The notes under the pieces were generated by a model, which saw only the letters and a list, made by a program, of their open reading frames with translations, was not told where the DNA came from and searched no databases. 64,000 nucleotides of DNA from an uncultured Eubacteriales bacterium (lineage in GTDB: Bacteria; Bacillota; Clostridia; Oscillospirales; CAG-272): positions 1 through 64,000 of the forward strand of contig CAOKER010000010.1 of assembly GCA_948467545.1 (NCBI GenBank), written 5' to 3'. Of the stretch, positions 1-7,832 are shown one piece after another. Numbering within the stretch: position 1 is the stretch's first letter; each line of letters starts with the position of its first letter. A program made the translations under genes and the position numbers.

Positions 1-430
1 TTTTGCTGCTGGTGTCCCGGGCATAGAGGTCATTCATGACATTTTTCAGAATCACCAGCATCTCATTGTTTTTACGGATGGTGTCAACGCCATCGTTGAG
101 TGCGATGAAACGGCAGCCGAGGGACGGAAACACAAAATCCGTATATTTTCCAGCCTCAATGTAATCACGGCCCAGCCTGCTGAGATCCTTGCAGAGTACC
201 AGATTGATTTTTCTGTCCGTCGCATCCTGCACCAGCCGGTTCAGCCCCGGACGGTCGAAGGTTGTCCCGCTCACGCCATCATCACAGTAATAGTCGTACA
301 GTGTCCAGCCTTGCTCCCGCACATACCGGGAGAGCATTTCCTTTTGGTTTTCAATGGACACGGATTCCCCGGCCCGCTCATCGTCGCGGCTCAATCTTGC
401 GTAGATGCCGACCATATAATTTTCCTGCAT
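1..430 (-). CDS. Serine recombinase, N-terminal part (cut by window edge)
   Basis: The reverse strand opens with ATG at 430 and reads without stop to base 1, giving about 143 residues of a serine-family site-specific recombinase. The resolvase domain is recognisable from the start: YARLSRDDE (the catalytic serine follows YARLS), then a DDGVSGTTFDRPG stretch, CKDLSRLGRDYIEAG and FVFPSLGCRFIALND. This is the catalytic domain of the large serine recombinases (TnpX-like) that excise and integrate Clostridial transposons. The DNA-binding and C-terminal regions lie outside the window. A small TnpW-like gene is just upstream on the same strand, the usual arrangement for these elements. A second, truncated member of the family is at 3930-4403. 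Confidence 0.9.
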   Translation of the reverse strand, partial: MQENYMVGIYARLSRDDERAGESVSIENQKEMLSRYVREQGWTLYDYYCDDGVSGTTFDRPGLNRLVQDATDRKINLVLCKDLSRLGRDYIEAGKYTDFVFPSLGCRFIALNDGVDTIRKNNEMLVILKNVMNDLYARDTSSK

Positions 431-535
431 ATTCTTTCTTTAACCTCCCGAAATGCAGTGCGTATGGCAATCAGAAATCATGGTTCCATTATACCATCGC
501 ACCGCCGAAGATTCCACTGGGCAATCTGCCGGGAT

Positions 536-724
536 TCACACCTCCCGATTGAATTTTTCCATAGAGAGCGCGTCCAGCATCTCCCCCATCTGCATTTCCT
601 CCGCAAAAAAGCTGCGAATATGATAGACCGTCCCGTCCTCCATATATAAATCCAGTTGGTCAGGCAGACGCAGCTTCTTCCTGCTTGGACAGGCGTTATC
701 CAGCCTATTCCTTTCTTGTGCCAT
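536..724 (-). CDS. Small transposon-associated protein, TnpW-like
   Basis: A 62-residue ORF. The ATG at 724 is preceded by a run of six G about 8 bases upstream, a good ribosome binding site, and the gene points into the serine recombinase 105 bases downstream. The core (LYMEDGTVYHIRSFF followed by acidic and leucine residues) resembles the short TnpW-type proteins that accompany serine recombinases in Tn4451-like elements, and resembles the second small protein at 4505-4669 in layout: a G-[NT]-x-[YV] strand then an alpha-helical tail. The function of these proteins is not established. The assignment rests on context and a weak motif match, so it is tentative. Confidence 0.55.
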   Translation of the reverse strand: MAQERNRLDNACPSRKKLRLPDQLDLYMEDGTVYHIRSFFAEEMQMGEMLDALSMEKFNREV

Positions 725-747
725 CGAAACACCCCCCTTGAGGGCTG

Positions 748-979
748 CGCAACTCTGCGGAGTTGCGGAAACCGCCGATGGGAAGCAATTCCTACGGAAT
801 CACTTCCCATCAGCGGTTGAAATGGGGGAACGGTATTCGGAGGGAGGTGCAGCAAGGCCGGGAGTACGATACAAGAGAATAGCAAGCAAATCAAGTGTCC
901 GTACACTTGAAAAACCGGTGTGGATGTAACCGGATTAGCTTGCAGAAGAGCAAGCAAATCCGGTGGGTACCCACACCGG
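748..979. repeat. Array of four large hairpins in a gene-free stretch
   Basis: No convincing gene occupies 725-1100. Four inverted repeats follow one another. H1 is at 748-767 (CGCAACTC arms, 4-base loop). H2 is at 770-818, with nested arms AACCGC, GATGGGAAG and ATTCC separated by single mismatches. H3 is at 891-910 (TCAAGTGT arms, 4-base loop). H4 is at 915-979, with nested arms CCGGTGTGG, ACCGGATT and GCTTGC. A terminator-like hairpin follows at 982-1019. The density of long perfect arms suggests a folded RNA, a recombination or transfer site, or attenuators of the recombinase operon. I do not recognise a known family. Confidence 0.6.
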
Positions 980-981
980 AA

Positions 982-1019
982 AAATGAGGGCAAGACCGCT
1001 TTCCAGTCTGCCCTCATTT
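982..1019. terminator. Terminator-like hairpin
   Basis: Arms AAATGAGGGCA (982-992) and TGCCCTCATTT (1009-1019) form an 11-bp stem around a 16-base partly paired loop. The stem is flanked by A and T runs, so it could act on either strand. It lies between the end of the MATE gene (stop at 1101, minus strand) and the hairpin array, where a terminator for the MATE transcript would be expected. Confidence 0.6.
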
Positions 1020-1100
1020 CTTCTCGTGGGGAATCCCCACACCCTATTACTTTTCATCATTTGATTGATAGAGCCGCAAAATAAATTTTGTTGGTGCTCT

Positions 1101-3071
1101 TTAGTAATTGCTCATTCGGTTGATATAGTCACAAATCAAATTCGCAGAGGCTTCTTCTCCCATGGAGGCATCAATGCATAATTCGTAGCCGTGAGGGTCT
1201 CCCCATTTTCGGCCAGACACGCTTTTATAGTAGGCGGCTCTGGCCGCATCAGAGCGGGCAATACTTTTTTTGGCGGCATCCGGGCTGTCCCCATACATCT
1301 CCATTACTTTTTCCGCGCGGTAGTCCCTTGGCGCATAGACAAAGATGCGCACTACATTCGGATAGTTTCGCAACACATAATCCGCCGACCGGCCAATAAT
1401 CACGCATGCTCCCGCATCCGCGATTTGTCGGATCGCCTTGTCTTGCGCAACAATCGCGCGCTCGACGGGATCGGACGAAAGATAAAGCTCGCGCATCACG
1501 GCATTTTCATCCGAATTGATCCCGGAAATAAATTCCTTTGCCAAGCCGCTTTCCTGCGCAGCAATCGCCACAAGTTCTTTGTAGTAACACGGAATATTCA
1601 GTTTTTTAGCGACCAACTGACCAATCCGTTTACCGGCAGATCCATGTTCCCGAGCAATCGTGATAATTGCCCCGTTGCAGGAGGGCTGGATTGCCACCGG
1701 CGGCTCATCTTTCTTGTCCTCTTGGGATAGTTCTTTCCAGACATGGACCATGACAGCAGTTGTGACCAAAATAGCCAGTACATCAGCGATAGGCGCTGCC
1801 CAAAAGATGCCTGTAACACCCATGGCAACGGGAATCAGCAGAGACAATACAATCAGCAGCACATCACGCAGGATAGATAACGGAGCGGCAGCCTTGGCCT
1901 TGCCAATGGATTGCAGGAAAATAGCGCATACCTTTTGCAAACAGGTGAACAGAATCAAAGCCAGATAAATTCGCAGACATTGTACGGCAAATTCAAAATA
2001 GGCCGGGTCATTCGCGGAACCAAACATGCAGATGAATAAGCCGGGGAGAAGTTCAAACAGCGCGGTGCAAATCAAGCCGACAATTACAGTCCATTTTATC
2101 ATCAATTTCAGCAGTTGCCGCACACGGTCATAGTTCTTTGCGCCGTAGTTATAACCAACAATCGGCTGTGCGCCAGCCGCAATTCCAATCGCCACATTCA
2201 GTACGATTTGGAACAGCTTCATAATGACGACAAATGCCGCCAAGGGAATGTCTGCGCCATAGACCGATATGGCACCATACTTTACCAAAAGGATGTTATT
2301 CACTACGGTAATGATCACAATGGATAATTGTGTCAAGAGGCCGGATGTTCCCAGTGCCATGACTGGCTTCAAAAGGGATACTCTCGGCTTAAAGCTGGAA
2401 AGACTGATTTTGAAGGTTTTGGGATGCCGCAAATACGCTGCGCAGATCAGGAAACTGATGAACTGGCCGATAACAGTAGCCCAAGCTGCGCCTTTAATTC
2501 CCATATCCAACACAAAAATTGCCACGGGATCGCCAATGATATTAAAAATTGCACCGGTAAGCATTGCGGCCATGGCATATTTAGGGCTCCCGTCTGCCCG
2601 GATGATGGATGCAAGGGTGTTTTGCGTCATAGCGAGAGGCATCATGGCGAAAATAATCACGCCATAGTCGTGAGCCATTTGAATATTTGCGTCCGTCGCG
2701 CCAATCAACCGAAGCAGCCCGTCTCCCCACAGGTAGGCGATGGCGATTACAATCAGACCGGAAAGCAAGGAACTGATGATTGCTCCGCCAACACTCCTAT
2801 GGATTTCTTTCGTTTCACCGCGTCCGAGAGAAACGCTCAGAGAAGCGGCGGCTCCATCTCCAAAGAACAAACTTAGCCCCCATCCTATCACAGTGATCGG
2901 GAAAATCACGCCGGTGGCAGCATTACCAAGATACCCAACGCCATTTCCTACAAAAATCTGATCAACGATGTTGTAAAGGCAAGAGATGATGAGGGAACAG
3001 ATACACGGAATCGCAAACTTTCGCAATAGCGTCCCCACTTTTTCAGTACCAAGATAGTTGCTATTTTCCAT
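1101..3071 (-). CDS. MATE efflux transporter fused to a cytidylate-kinase-like domain
   Basis: A 656-residue protein; the ATG at 3071 has AGGAGGT five bases upstream. Residues 1 to about 450 are a 12-helix MATE family Na+/H+-coupled multidrug exporter (N-terminal NYLGTEKVGTLLRKFAIP, then IVDQIFVG typical of helix 1). After a charged linker (KELSQEDKKDEPP) residues about 465-656 form a cytidylate-kinase-like domain of the AAA_26/CMPK type: ITIAREHGSAGKRIGQLVAK is a P-loop variant, followed by CVIIGRSADYVL. MATE proteins are normally about 450 residues. Kinase-like domains of this type occur next to or fused to MATE proteins in gut Firmicutes; the substrate and any catalytic activity are unknown. 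The gene is monocistronic with its own promoter and attenuator. Confidence 0.88.
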   Translation of the reverse strand: MENSNYLGTEKVGTLLRKFAIPCICSLIISCLYNIVDQIFVGNGVGYLGNAATGVIFPITVIGWGLSLFFGDGAAASLSVSLGRGETKEIHRSVGGAIISSLLSGLIVIAIAYLWGDGLLRLIGATDANIQMAHDYGVIIFAMMPLAMTQNTLASIIRADGSPKYAMAAMLTGAIFNIIGDPVAIFVLDMGIKGAAWATVIGQFISFLICAAYLRHPKTFKISLSSFKPRVSLLKPVMALGTSGLLTQLSIVIITVVNNILLVKYGAISVYGADIPLAAFVVIMKLFQIVLNVAIGIAAGAQPIVGYNYGAKNYDRVRQLLKLMIKWTVIVGLICTALFELLPGLFICMFGSANDPAYFEFAVQCLRIYLALILFTCLQKVCAIFLQSIGKAKAAAPLSILRDVLLIVLSLLIPVAMGVTGIFWAAPIADVLAILVTTAVMVHVWKELSQEDKKDEPPVAIQPSCNGAIITIAREHGSAGKRIGQLVAKKLNIPCYYKELVAIAAQESGLAKEFISGINSDENAVMRELYLSSDPVERAIVAQDKAIRQIADAGACVIIGRSADYVLRNYPNVVRIFVYAPRDYRAEKVMEMYGDSPDAAKKSIARSDAARAAYYKSVSGRKWGDPHGYELCIDASMGEEASANLICDYINRMSNY

Positions 3072-3092
3072 AATGACCTCCTTGTTTTAGGC

Positions 3093-3120
3093 AAAAAAAT
3101 GCACATGCGATTGCATGTGC
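3093..3120 (-). terminator. Leader terminator (attenuator) of the MATE gene
   Basis: In the transcribed (minus) orientation GCACATGC, a 4-base loop and GCATGTGC (3120 to 3101) are followed by a run of T (3099-3093), then by the SD site of the MATE gene. This is an intrinsic terminator inside the 5' leader. The sequence ACACATGC near the start of the transcript (3192-3185) matches the 5' arm and could pair with the 3' arm instead, giving an antiterminator. A 17-bp spacer promoter lies upstream at 3219-3247. Confidence 0.75.
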
Positions 3121-3167
3121 CGTAATCAATCTACCAACACACCACGCATCTGTACCCGTAATCAGAC

Positions 3168-3188
3168 TTACGCGCAGATGCGCTGCAT
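3168..3188 (-). CDS. Putative leader peptide MQRICA
   Basis: A six-codon ORF (Met-Gln-Arg-Ile-Cys-Ala, TAA stop) lies between the MATE promoter and its leader terminator. It overlaps the 5' arm of a strong hairpin (CGCATCTG at 3175-3182 paired with CAGATGCG at 3145-3152). A ribosome on this ORF would open that hairpin, which is the layout of ribosome-mediated attenuation used by some drug-resistance genes. The SD site is weak, and so short an ORF can occur by chance. Confidence 0.4.
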   Translation of the reverse strand: MQRICA

Positions 3189-3218
3189 GTGTCGTTGTCG
3201 CCTATTTAATTCATAGGT

Positions 3219-3247
3219 ATTATATCATAGCCTTTCAGATTATTCAA
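3219..3247 (-). promoter_or_regulatory. Sigma-A promoter of the MATE gene
   Basis: Reading the minus strand, TTGAAT (3247-3242), a 17-base spacer and TATAAT (3224-3219). Transcription would start near 3212, giving a leader of about 140 bases that contains the leader ORF, a long hairpin and the terminator. Confidence 0.75.
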
Positions 3248-3319
3248 AGTGATTTTTGAACAAACTCGTATGCATAAGGGTATTGTGCAAATTTACTAAT
3301 TGAGCAGAATGCCGGGTAT

Positions 3320-3600
3320 AGGAGCAGACAGGGCTGCAAAGATAAAATAATATGGCTTATATCAATTCTTACTTATGACATTCTATCTATCCTATCTGTC
3401 CACGCCGCTATCTCGACAAAAACACTGGAAAGCACGATGAGACTATATCCTCTTGATTGATAGATGGATAATTTATAGAGTCAGTAATTGTTTCTTTAGT
3501 AATTACTTAATTAGTATTTATTAGCATGGGCTTTTCCGATAACGCTTTTCCCGTTGACGGATTCCCCGTTATCGGGTTTCCCGACAACGGATAAGACAAC
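3320..3600 (-). pseudogene. Decayed replication initiator (RepA) remnant
   Basis: No intact gene spans 3250-3900. On the minus strand a repetitive peptide with GK/DNG/VNG/VIGK units ending HANKY is followed, in shifted frames, by NYPSINQEDIVSS and TDRIDRMS. That order (repetitive GKP-type linker, ANKY, then PSINQ and DRID motifs) is what I expect from the linker of RepA proteins of Clostridial conjugative elements. The flanking frames carry several stops, so this is a remnant. The 9-bp-scale CGATAACG/CGTTGACGG repeats at 3537-3600 are the DNA behind the repetitive linker. Identification is by motif memory only. Confidence 0.45.
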
Positions 3601-3835
3601 AACGGCAAACGGTGTGCTACTAAGCGTCAGCATAAAAAGGGTGGAAAATCGGCCTTTATTTGCGCGCTGTTCTGTTTCCCTTGCGGGACGGGAAAACATA
3701 CGGCCAGCATTTCAAACGCCTCTTACAGGGCAAAAAATCTCTGTTTTTCAACCCTTATCACGACACTTAATCCATCTATCTGTCCATCTCCGGCCTTACA
3801 ATAGAAAACCGAAACCGATTCTGACGGCCTATGAG

Positions 3836-3887
3836 AAAGGCCACATCCTGATGTGCTGGATCACCCAGTCACCGGAATGTGGCCTTT
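3836..3887. repeat. Inverted repeat AAAGGCCACAT
   Basis: Perfect 11-bp arms, AAAGGCCACAT at 3836-3846 and ATGTGGCCTTT at 3877-3887, with a 30-base loop. It sits between the RepA remnant and the truncated recombinase, close to what may be an element end or the deletion scar that removed the rest of the recombinase. No T run follows, so a terminator role is weak. Confidence 0.5.
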
Positions 3888-3929
3888 ATGATTTCTGATT
3901 GTCTGCACCGCTGTTTTTCTTGTCATGCT

Positions 3930-4403
3930 TTATGCAAGGTTGTAATTGAACAGATTTTTGAAAGGCGCAAGGTCATTGTCTTTCTGTACATTGCTGTCCA
4001 CATCATCATTCACAGCGATAAAGTGAATATCTTTGTCGGGGAAGATAAATTCTGTATACAATCCCACTTTGATATAGTCACGCCCGAATCTTGACAAATC
4101 TTTACAGATAATACGTTTTACAATCCCTTTCTGTGCGTCCTCAATCATTTGTTTGAATTGTGGACGTTCAAAATTCGTACCGCTGAATCCATCGTCAATG
4201 TAGAATTGATAAGGCGTGTAACCGTTCTTTTCTGCATATTCTGCGAGAATTTTCTTTTGGTTGACGATACTGTCCGAATCCCCTACATTTCCATCGTCCT
4301 GTGACAGTCGGCAATAGAGCGCTGTGAGTTCTCCATATATCCCCTTTACCGGGGAAGTGGTAAAAGTATTTCCTGTGATAACTGACTGTGTATCATTTCG
4401 CAT
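3930..4403 (-). pseudogene. Serine recombinase truncated after the catalytic domain
   Basis: A good start (ATG at 4403 with AGGAGGG upstream) opens a 157-residue ORF carrying the resolvase domain: LYCRLSQDDGN (catalytic serine), DGFSGTNFERP, CKDLSRFGRDYIKVG and FPDKDIHFIAVND. It then runs into unrelated residues and a stop, whereas relatives continue for some 500 residues with recombinase and zinc-ribbon domains. The DNA-binding part is gone, so recombination activity is not expected. Its intact small TnpW-like partner lies upstream at 4505-4669. Confidence 0.85.
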
Positions 4404-4504
4404 AAATCCCTCCTGTTCTGACAGTCACACAGGCAATGCTTGTATATCTTAAAGATAACACAAGAACTGCCTTTTGTCTGCCTGTTTTGAAGATTTTGCC
4501 AGAA

Positions 4505-4669
4505 TCACCTTTCCGTCTGCCCGTTACGCCTTGTATTTCGCTGAATCAGACGCTTTACGGTGTCTTTTGGTTCTTCTTTCGTCTGACCGTTTGATGTGGA
4601 CTTCACACGGTAAATCGTGTTGCCGATACGATATTCCCGTATCATTGACGTTTCTGCGGTTTCTGTCAT
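4505..4669 (-). CDS. TnpW-family transposon-encoded small protein
   Basis: A 54-residue protein starting at ATG 4669, chosen because AAGGGGG lies about 7 bases upstream; a longer upstream frame lacks such a site. The core REYRIGNTIYRVKS followed by VKRLIQRN is typical of the TnpW family, short basic proteins encoded directly upstream of serine recombinases. The role is unknown. The adjacent recombinase is truncated, so this gene is probably an orphan survivor. Confidence 0.7.
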   Translation of the reverse strand: MTETAETSMIREYRIGNTIYRVKSTSNGQTKEEPKDTVKRLIQRNTRRNGQTER

Positions 4670-5003
4670 TCGATTCCCCCTTTCTTTGTTGGATTTTGAA
4701 ACAGTCAGACGGTATCTGCCAATACCCACAGGAATCCCACCTCCGCATGGTTCTCATGCAGCCGTACCTATTGCGTGCGACGCTTTTAACGCTCAAGCTG
4801 TAGCTGTACGGGAGTATCATTATCTGACAGGACAGGTCATGGCAGGGGAAATAGCAGGATTCCCGTTATGGACGCTGACAGGGGATCGCTCGCTTGCAAG
4901 GTCATGGCGTATCAGCCCATAGGCTCACTGTCTGTCAAAAGTATCTGACTGTTTTTATGAAATTTTCAAAGTGCAATGAAAAAGAAATCTTTTTCCTGTG
5001 CCT

Positions 5004-5215
5004 AACACTCGTCAGCCAGAGTGGATTTATTGCAGAAAATAAGTAATATTTTCTCTGCTGATATAACACTCAACAGCAGTCCGCTTTTTGTAACCCAATT
5101 CAGAAAACTCTCTTTTCCGCACAGTAGCTGCCCACAGGCAACGGATTTGTTGCAGAATGGAGACATTTTCTCTCCACGTCCAACACTCAACAATGGACAG
5201 CGTTTTATTGCATTT
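5004..5215. repeat. Diverged direct repeats downstream of the MobT relaxase
   Basis: The stretch 4670-5229 has no gene I would defend. Within it two related segments of about 60 bases (5022-5085 and 5142-5200) share GATTT-TTGCAGAA, ATTTTCTCT and AACACTCAACA blocks; AACACTC also occurs at about 5003. Short minus-strand ORFs across here are rich in Cys and aromatic residues and simply follow the repeats. The position next to a MobT/Rep_trans gene suggests a transfer or replication origin, but I cannot show it. Confidence 0.5.
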
Positions 5216-5229
5216 ACAGAAAAATTCCA

Positions 5230-6447
5230 TTAAAAAATACCGTCATTCCCATGATTGGGAAAGGCGGTATCAATCCTGTCCTTGATATTTGTCTGTTCTA
5301 ATTGCAGTAAATGTTTATGCTTTTCCTTTAGCTCCGTATGCTCTATCATATCTTTCAGTATGGTTGTGTGGTTCTGCCTATCCAGTTCATGCACCAGCTT
5401 TAAGGTCGGGGCAACCTGCCTGTGCAGCCAGTGTATGGCACGCTCTAAAGTAAAAGGCTCCGGCTGTGTTGTTAATTTCAACCGTTCCCTGTTCTCCCCG
5501 ATGAACCACGCCCACTCTGCATTGAGTTTCCATTTGCTTTTCGGCTTATCATCTTCCCTGTCCACAAAACGCACATAGTGGTTGATGATAGAAAATGCGG
5601 TATGCTCTGCGTCATGGTAAGTCAGCAAATCTATGACCGCATGATAGGCTCTGTCATTTTTCATCCGTATCTCAAAACGGTTCTTGACTTCCGTATCTTC
5701 CAAATCCGTACCATTTTTAACATACTGTTCATAATTTTTCTGATAGATACACATATGCAATTCGCTGTTAGTAGAGCCGAGATAAAGTGTATCGCCTGTC
5801 TTTTCCGGAAAATCTTCCCCTGTTTTTGTTGTCCCGTCATACCCTTTCTGACTGCGGAAGTAGGAGATACATTCGCCATTTCTATATTTTTCCTTTAATT
5901 TTGGAATATCCAGTATTCCCACCCTGTCATTCACAGCAAGGTCAAGGCGTTTCATTACGCCGCCGCCATTCAGACAATCAAACATAAAATCATACCATGA
6001 GCGTTCCTGTGCAGTCAGATAACTTTCCATCTGCCGGCACCCTTTCCCTTTTAATTCCAGCAAAACTCCAAGCGAAAGGTTCTGTGAGACCATAACGGAT
6101 ATATCCCCGATTACATACTGTTCCTCATATCCGTAACGCCCGTATTCTTCATGTAACATATATTGGGGATTGATTTTTAAAATGTCTTTGATAACGGTTA
6201 TAGCGTCTGTCGTAGGAAAACGGACACGAAAATAATCAATCAAAAGGAACAGCGGTTCTTCGGGATTGAACCGTTCTAACTGTTTGATGATTTTCTCTTT
6301 TAATTCCTCGGTAGGCTCTAATTTCCCGTTTTCTATGCGGTTCAGATGTTCCCTTGAAATACCGCAGGAAACCGCCAGTTTAGCCTGCGACACTCCGTAG
6401 TCTTTCCGTTTTTCTTTTAATTCTCTGATAAATTCTTTATTATCCAT
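5230..6447 (-). CDS. MobT-type relaxase / replication initiation factor (Rep_trans)
   Basis: A 405-residue protein. The start at 6447 is preferred over 6558 because TTGGAGGA lies 8 bases upstream and the protein then opens directly with an HTH_3 domain (FIRELKEKRKDYGVSQ ... ISREHLNRIENGK). The rest matches the Rep_trans/replication initiation factor family that includes Tn916 Orf20: LFLLIDYFRVRFP, YTLDL-like LDLAVND, LYLGSTNSELHMCIYQK and FEIRMKND. These proteins nick oriT of Tn916-like and mobilizable elements and start rolling-circle transfer. Together with the HTH and sigma-like genes upstream it marks a Tn916-related or MobT mobilizable element. Confidence 0.88.
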   Translation of the reverse strand: MDNKEFIRELKEKRKDYGVSQAKLAVSCGISREHLNRIENGKLEPTEELKEKIIKQLERFNPEEPLFLLIDYFRVRFPTTDAITVIKDILKINPQYMLHEEYGRYGYEEQYVIGDISVMVSQNLSLGVLLELKGKGCRQMESYLTAQERSWYDFMFDCLNGGGVMKRLDLAVNDRVGILDIPKLKEKYRNGECISYFRSQKGYDGTTKTGEDFPEKTGDTLYLGSTNSELHMCIYQKNYEQYVKNGTDLEDTEVKNRFEIRMKNDRAYHAVIDLLTYHDAEHTAFSIINHYVRFVDREDDKPKSKWKLNAEWAWFIGENRERLKLTTQPEPFTLERAIHWLHRQVAPTLKLVHELDRQNHTTILKDMIEHTELKEKHKHLLQLEQTNIKDRIDTAFPNHGNDGIF

Positions 6448-6476
6448 GTAATGATTCCTCCAATCAAAATTTTTGT

Positions 6477-6513
6477 AAAAAGAGGACAGCCAATCTTTAA
6501 AATCAACTGTCCT
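6477..6513 (-). terminator. Terminator-like hairpin just upstream of the relaxase
   Basis: On the minus strand AGGACAG (6513-6507), a 17-base loop and CTGTCCT (6489-6483) are followed by a T run (6481-6477). It lies 30 bases before the relaxase start, so it may attenuate read-through into the gene. Confidence 0.5.
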
Positions 6514-6808
6514 GCGTTTCAACTGTTCTGTTTTTAAGTCCCTGTTCCTATGTGACAAAGTAAGATTCCCGTATCACATACCTCGAAATGCCGACGCTCC
6601 TCATAAGTACAGGATATTTTATACCTTGTGGAATACAGATTCCAGTTTTTTATGCCCCCCTTGTTAGATAACGGGGGCTTTTCAAGGCTCGCTGACGCTC
6701 GCCCGACTCCGCTTTCCTGCCAGCAGGAATGCTCTGGAAAATCTGGGGATTTTCCAGCACCGCTCCGTCGGCTGCTGTGAGAGAAAGCCTTTTGATATTG
6801 ATAAAATA

Positions 6809-7048
6809 TCATTTTACTTTCAGTTCAAATCTCAGCATGGCGTTTATCAGCCTTGTCTGGATTCTCCCTTTTAACTCCATATCCACAGCCATGTGAGCAC
6901 TGCCTGTATCTCCATACATAGGGCGTAAGCAAGACTTCGATATGTAAGCGTCATAGTATTTTAATAATTTCATAATTGCAGACTTATCACCGCTGACCGC
7001 CTTGCCAATCAGTTCAAAAGAAGGACACTTATCTATCTGTTTCATCAT
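6809..7048 (-). CDS. HTH_16 conjugative-transposon-like protein (Tn916 Orf8 type)
   Basis: A 79-residue protein with the pattern of the helix-turn-helix conjugative transposon-like domain: SFELIGKAVSGDKSAIMKLLKYYDAYISKSC, then DMELKGRIQTRLINAMLRFE. In Tn916 the equivalent Orf8 lies beside the sigma-like Orf7 and is involved in regulating excision and transfer. Here it overlaps the 3' end of the sigma-like gene by 20 bases, so translation would have been coupled. The ORF is intact although its partner carries a frameshift. Confidence 0.8.
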   Translation of the reverse strand: MMKQIDKCPSFELIGKAVSGDKSAIMKLLKYYDAYISKSCLRPMYGDTGSAHMAVDMELKGRIQTRLINAMLRFELKVK

Positions 7049-7467
7049 TCATTTTTCCTTTCATCAGCATTTTCAGATTGTTTAAAGCCTTTTTCCTGTT
7101 ACGGTAAACAGCAGAGCGTGAGAGCTTGTATATCATGGCAATTTCAGTGTCCGGCATATCAAGATAATAAAACAGCAGGACGATATTTCTCTGTCGCTCG
7201 GATAACTTTTTTAACGCCTTTCCCAGTCTTTCATCAGATACAGGAATGATATAGCTGAATACGGAAAACTCTGTATATTCACTGGAATAACGGTCATATT
7301 TCCCGATTTCATCTAATGAAAAATCCGGCTATATCGCAAAACGGTCTTTCATGTTTGGAACGCCGGAAAATTTCCCTGTAATAAGAGATTATCGTTCTTT
7401 GAATCACCAATTTCATCAAAGAATCAAACTGCATACGGATAATGCTCTCGAAAGAAGATGTAGTCAT
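7029..7467 (-). pseudogene. Sigma-70-like regulator (Tn916 Orf7 type), frameshifted
   Basis: The ATG at 7467 has AGGAGGTG six bases upstream. The N-terminal half (MTTSSFESIIRMQFDSLMK ... HERPFCDIAGFFI) stops at 7309. One base away, near 7318, the other frame continues with SLDEIGKYDRYSSEYTEFSV, then RLGKALKKLSERQRNIVLLF and DMPDTEIAMIYKLSRSAVYR (a sigma region 4-like HTH) to a TAA at 7029. The two halves joined give a protein of normal size (about 145 residues). A single-base indel therefore broke it, or the assembly has an error at the A/T run there. Confidence 0.8.
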
Positions 7468-7612
7468 AGAATCACCTCCTTTCGCCACAGACTGCAAAAG
7501 GAGAGGAACATAAAAAAGCACAGGAACAAAAAATGCTTGTCCTTGTGCTGTAAAAATTGTTCCTGCTCTATGATGTGAAAAACCATATAAGAGAGTAAAA
7601 AAATTCTTACAA

Positions 7613-7672
7613 TCAGTAAAGTTTTTTTGACAAATTAAACAGAATATTCTGCCTATTATGATTCTTTTCCAT
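7613..7672 (-). CDS. 19-residue ORF with a strong ribosome binding site
   Basis: ATG at 7672 follows AGGAGGT at ideal spacing and opens MEKNHNRQNILFNLSKKLY, then TGA. It is too short to classify. It could be the 5' stub of a deleted gene or a true small peptide. The 7521-7784 interval otherwise shows nothing I can assign. Confidence 0.3.
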   Translation of the reverse strand: MEKNHNRQNILFNLSKKLY

Positions 7673-7784
7673 GTGTACCTCCTACATTGTCTTATTCCTC
7701 TCGTTTAGAGCGAATGGCAACAGAAATAATCATAATAAACAAATCCTGCCAAATTCCTTGCATAATACGTTTTTGGGGCAATAT

Positions 7785-7832
7785 AAAACCGTAGTCAGTA
7801 TCACAGGATTGTGAATCATAACTACGGTTTTT
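7785..7832 (-). terminator. Terminator of the flavodoxin operon
   Basis: AAAACCGTAGT (7785-7795) and ACTACGGTTTTT (7821-7832) form an 11-bp stem flanked by A and T runs, so it is bidirectional. It overlaps the stop codon of the winged-helix gene. Confidence 0.75.

Noticed and set aside
478-1017. 179-residue minus-strand ORF
   Set aside because: It runs across the hairpin array and over the TnpW-like gene in another frame; composition (many Trp, Arg, Cys) is that of a shadow frame.
5002-5230. Two overlapping Cys-rich minus-strand ORFs
   Set aside because: They simply follow the direct repeats, have no SD site, and read equally long in two frames.
6534-6812. 92-residue minus-strand ORF between the HTH and MobT genes
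   Set aside because: No ribosome binding site and composition typical of GC-rich inverted sequence; the last part (FEVCDTGILLCHIG) is vaguely familiar, but I could not support a gene.
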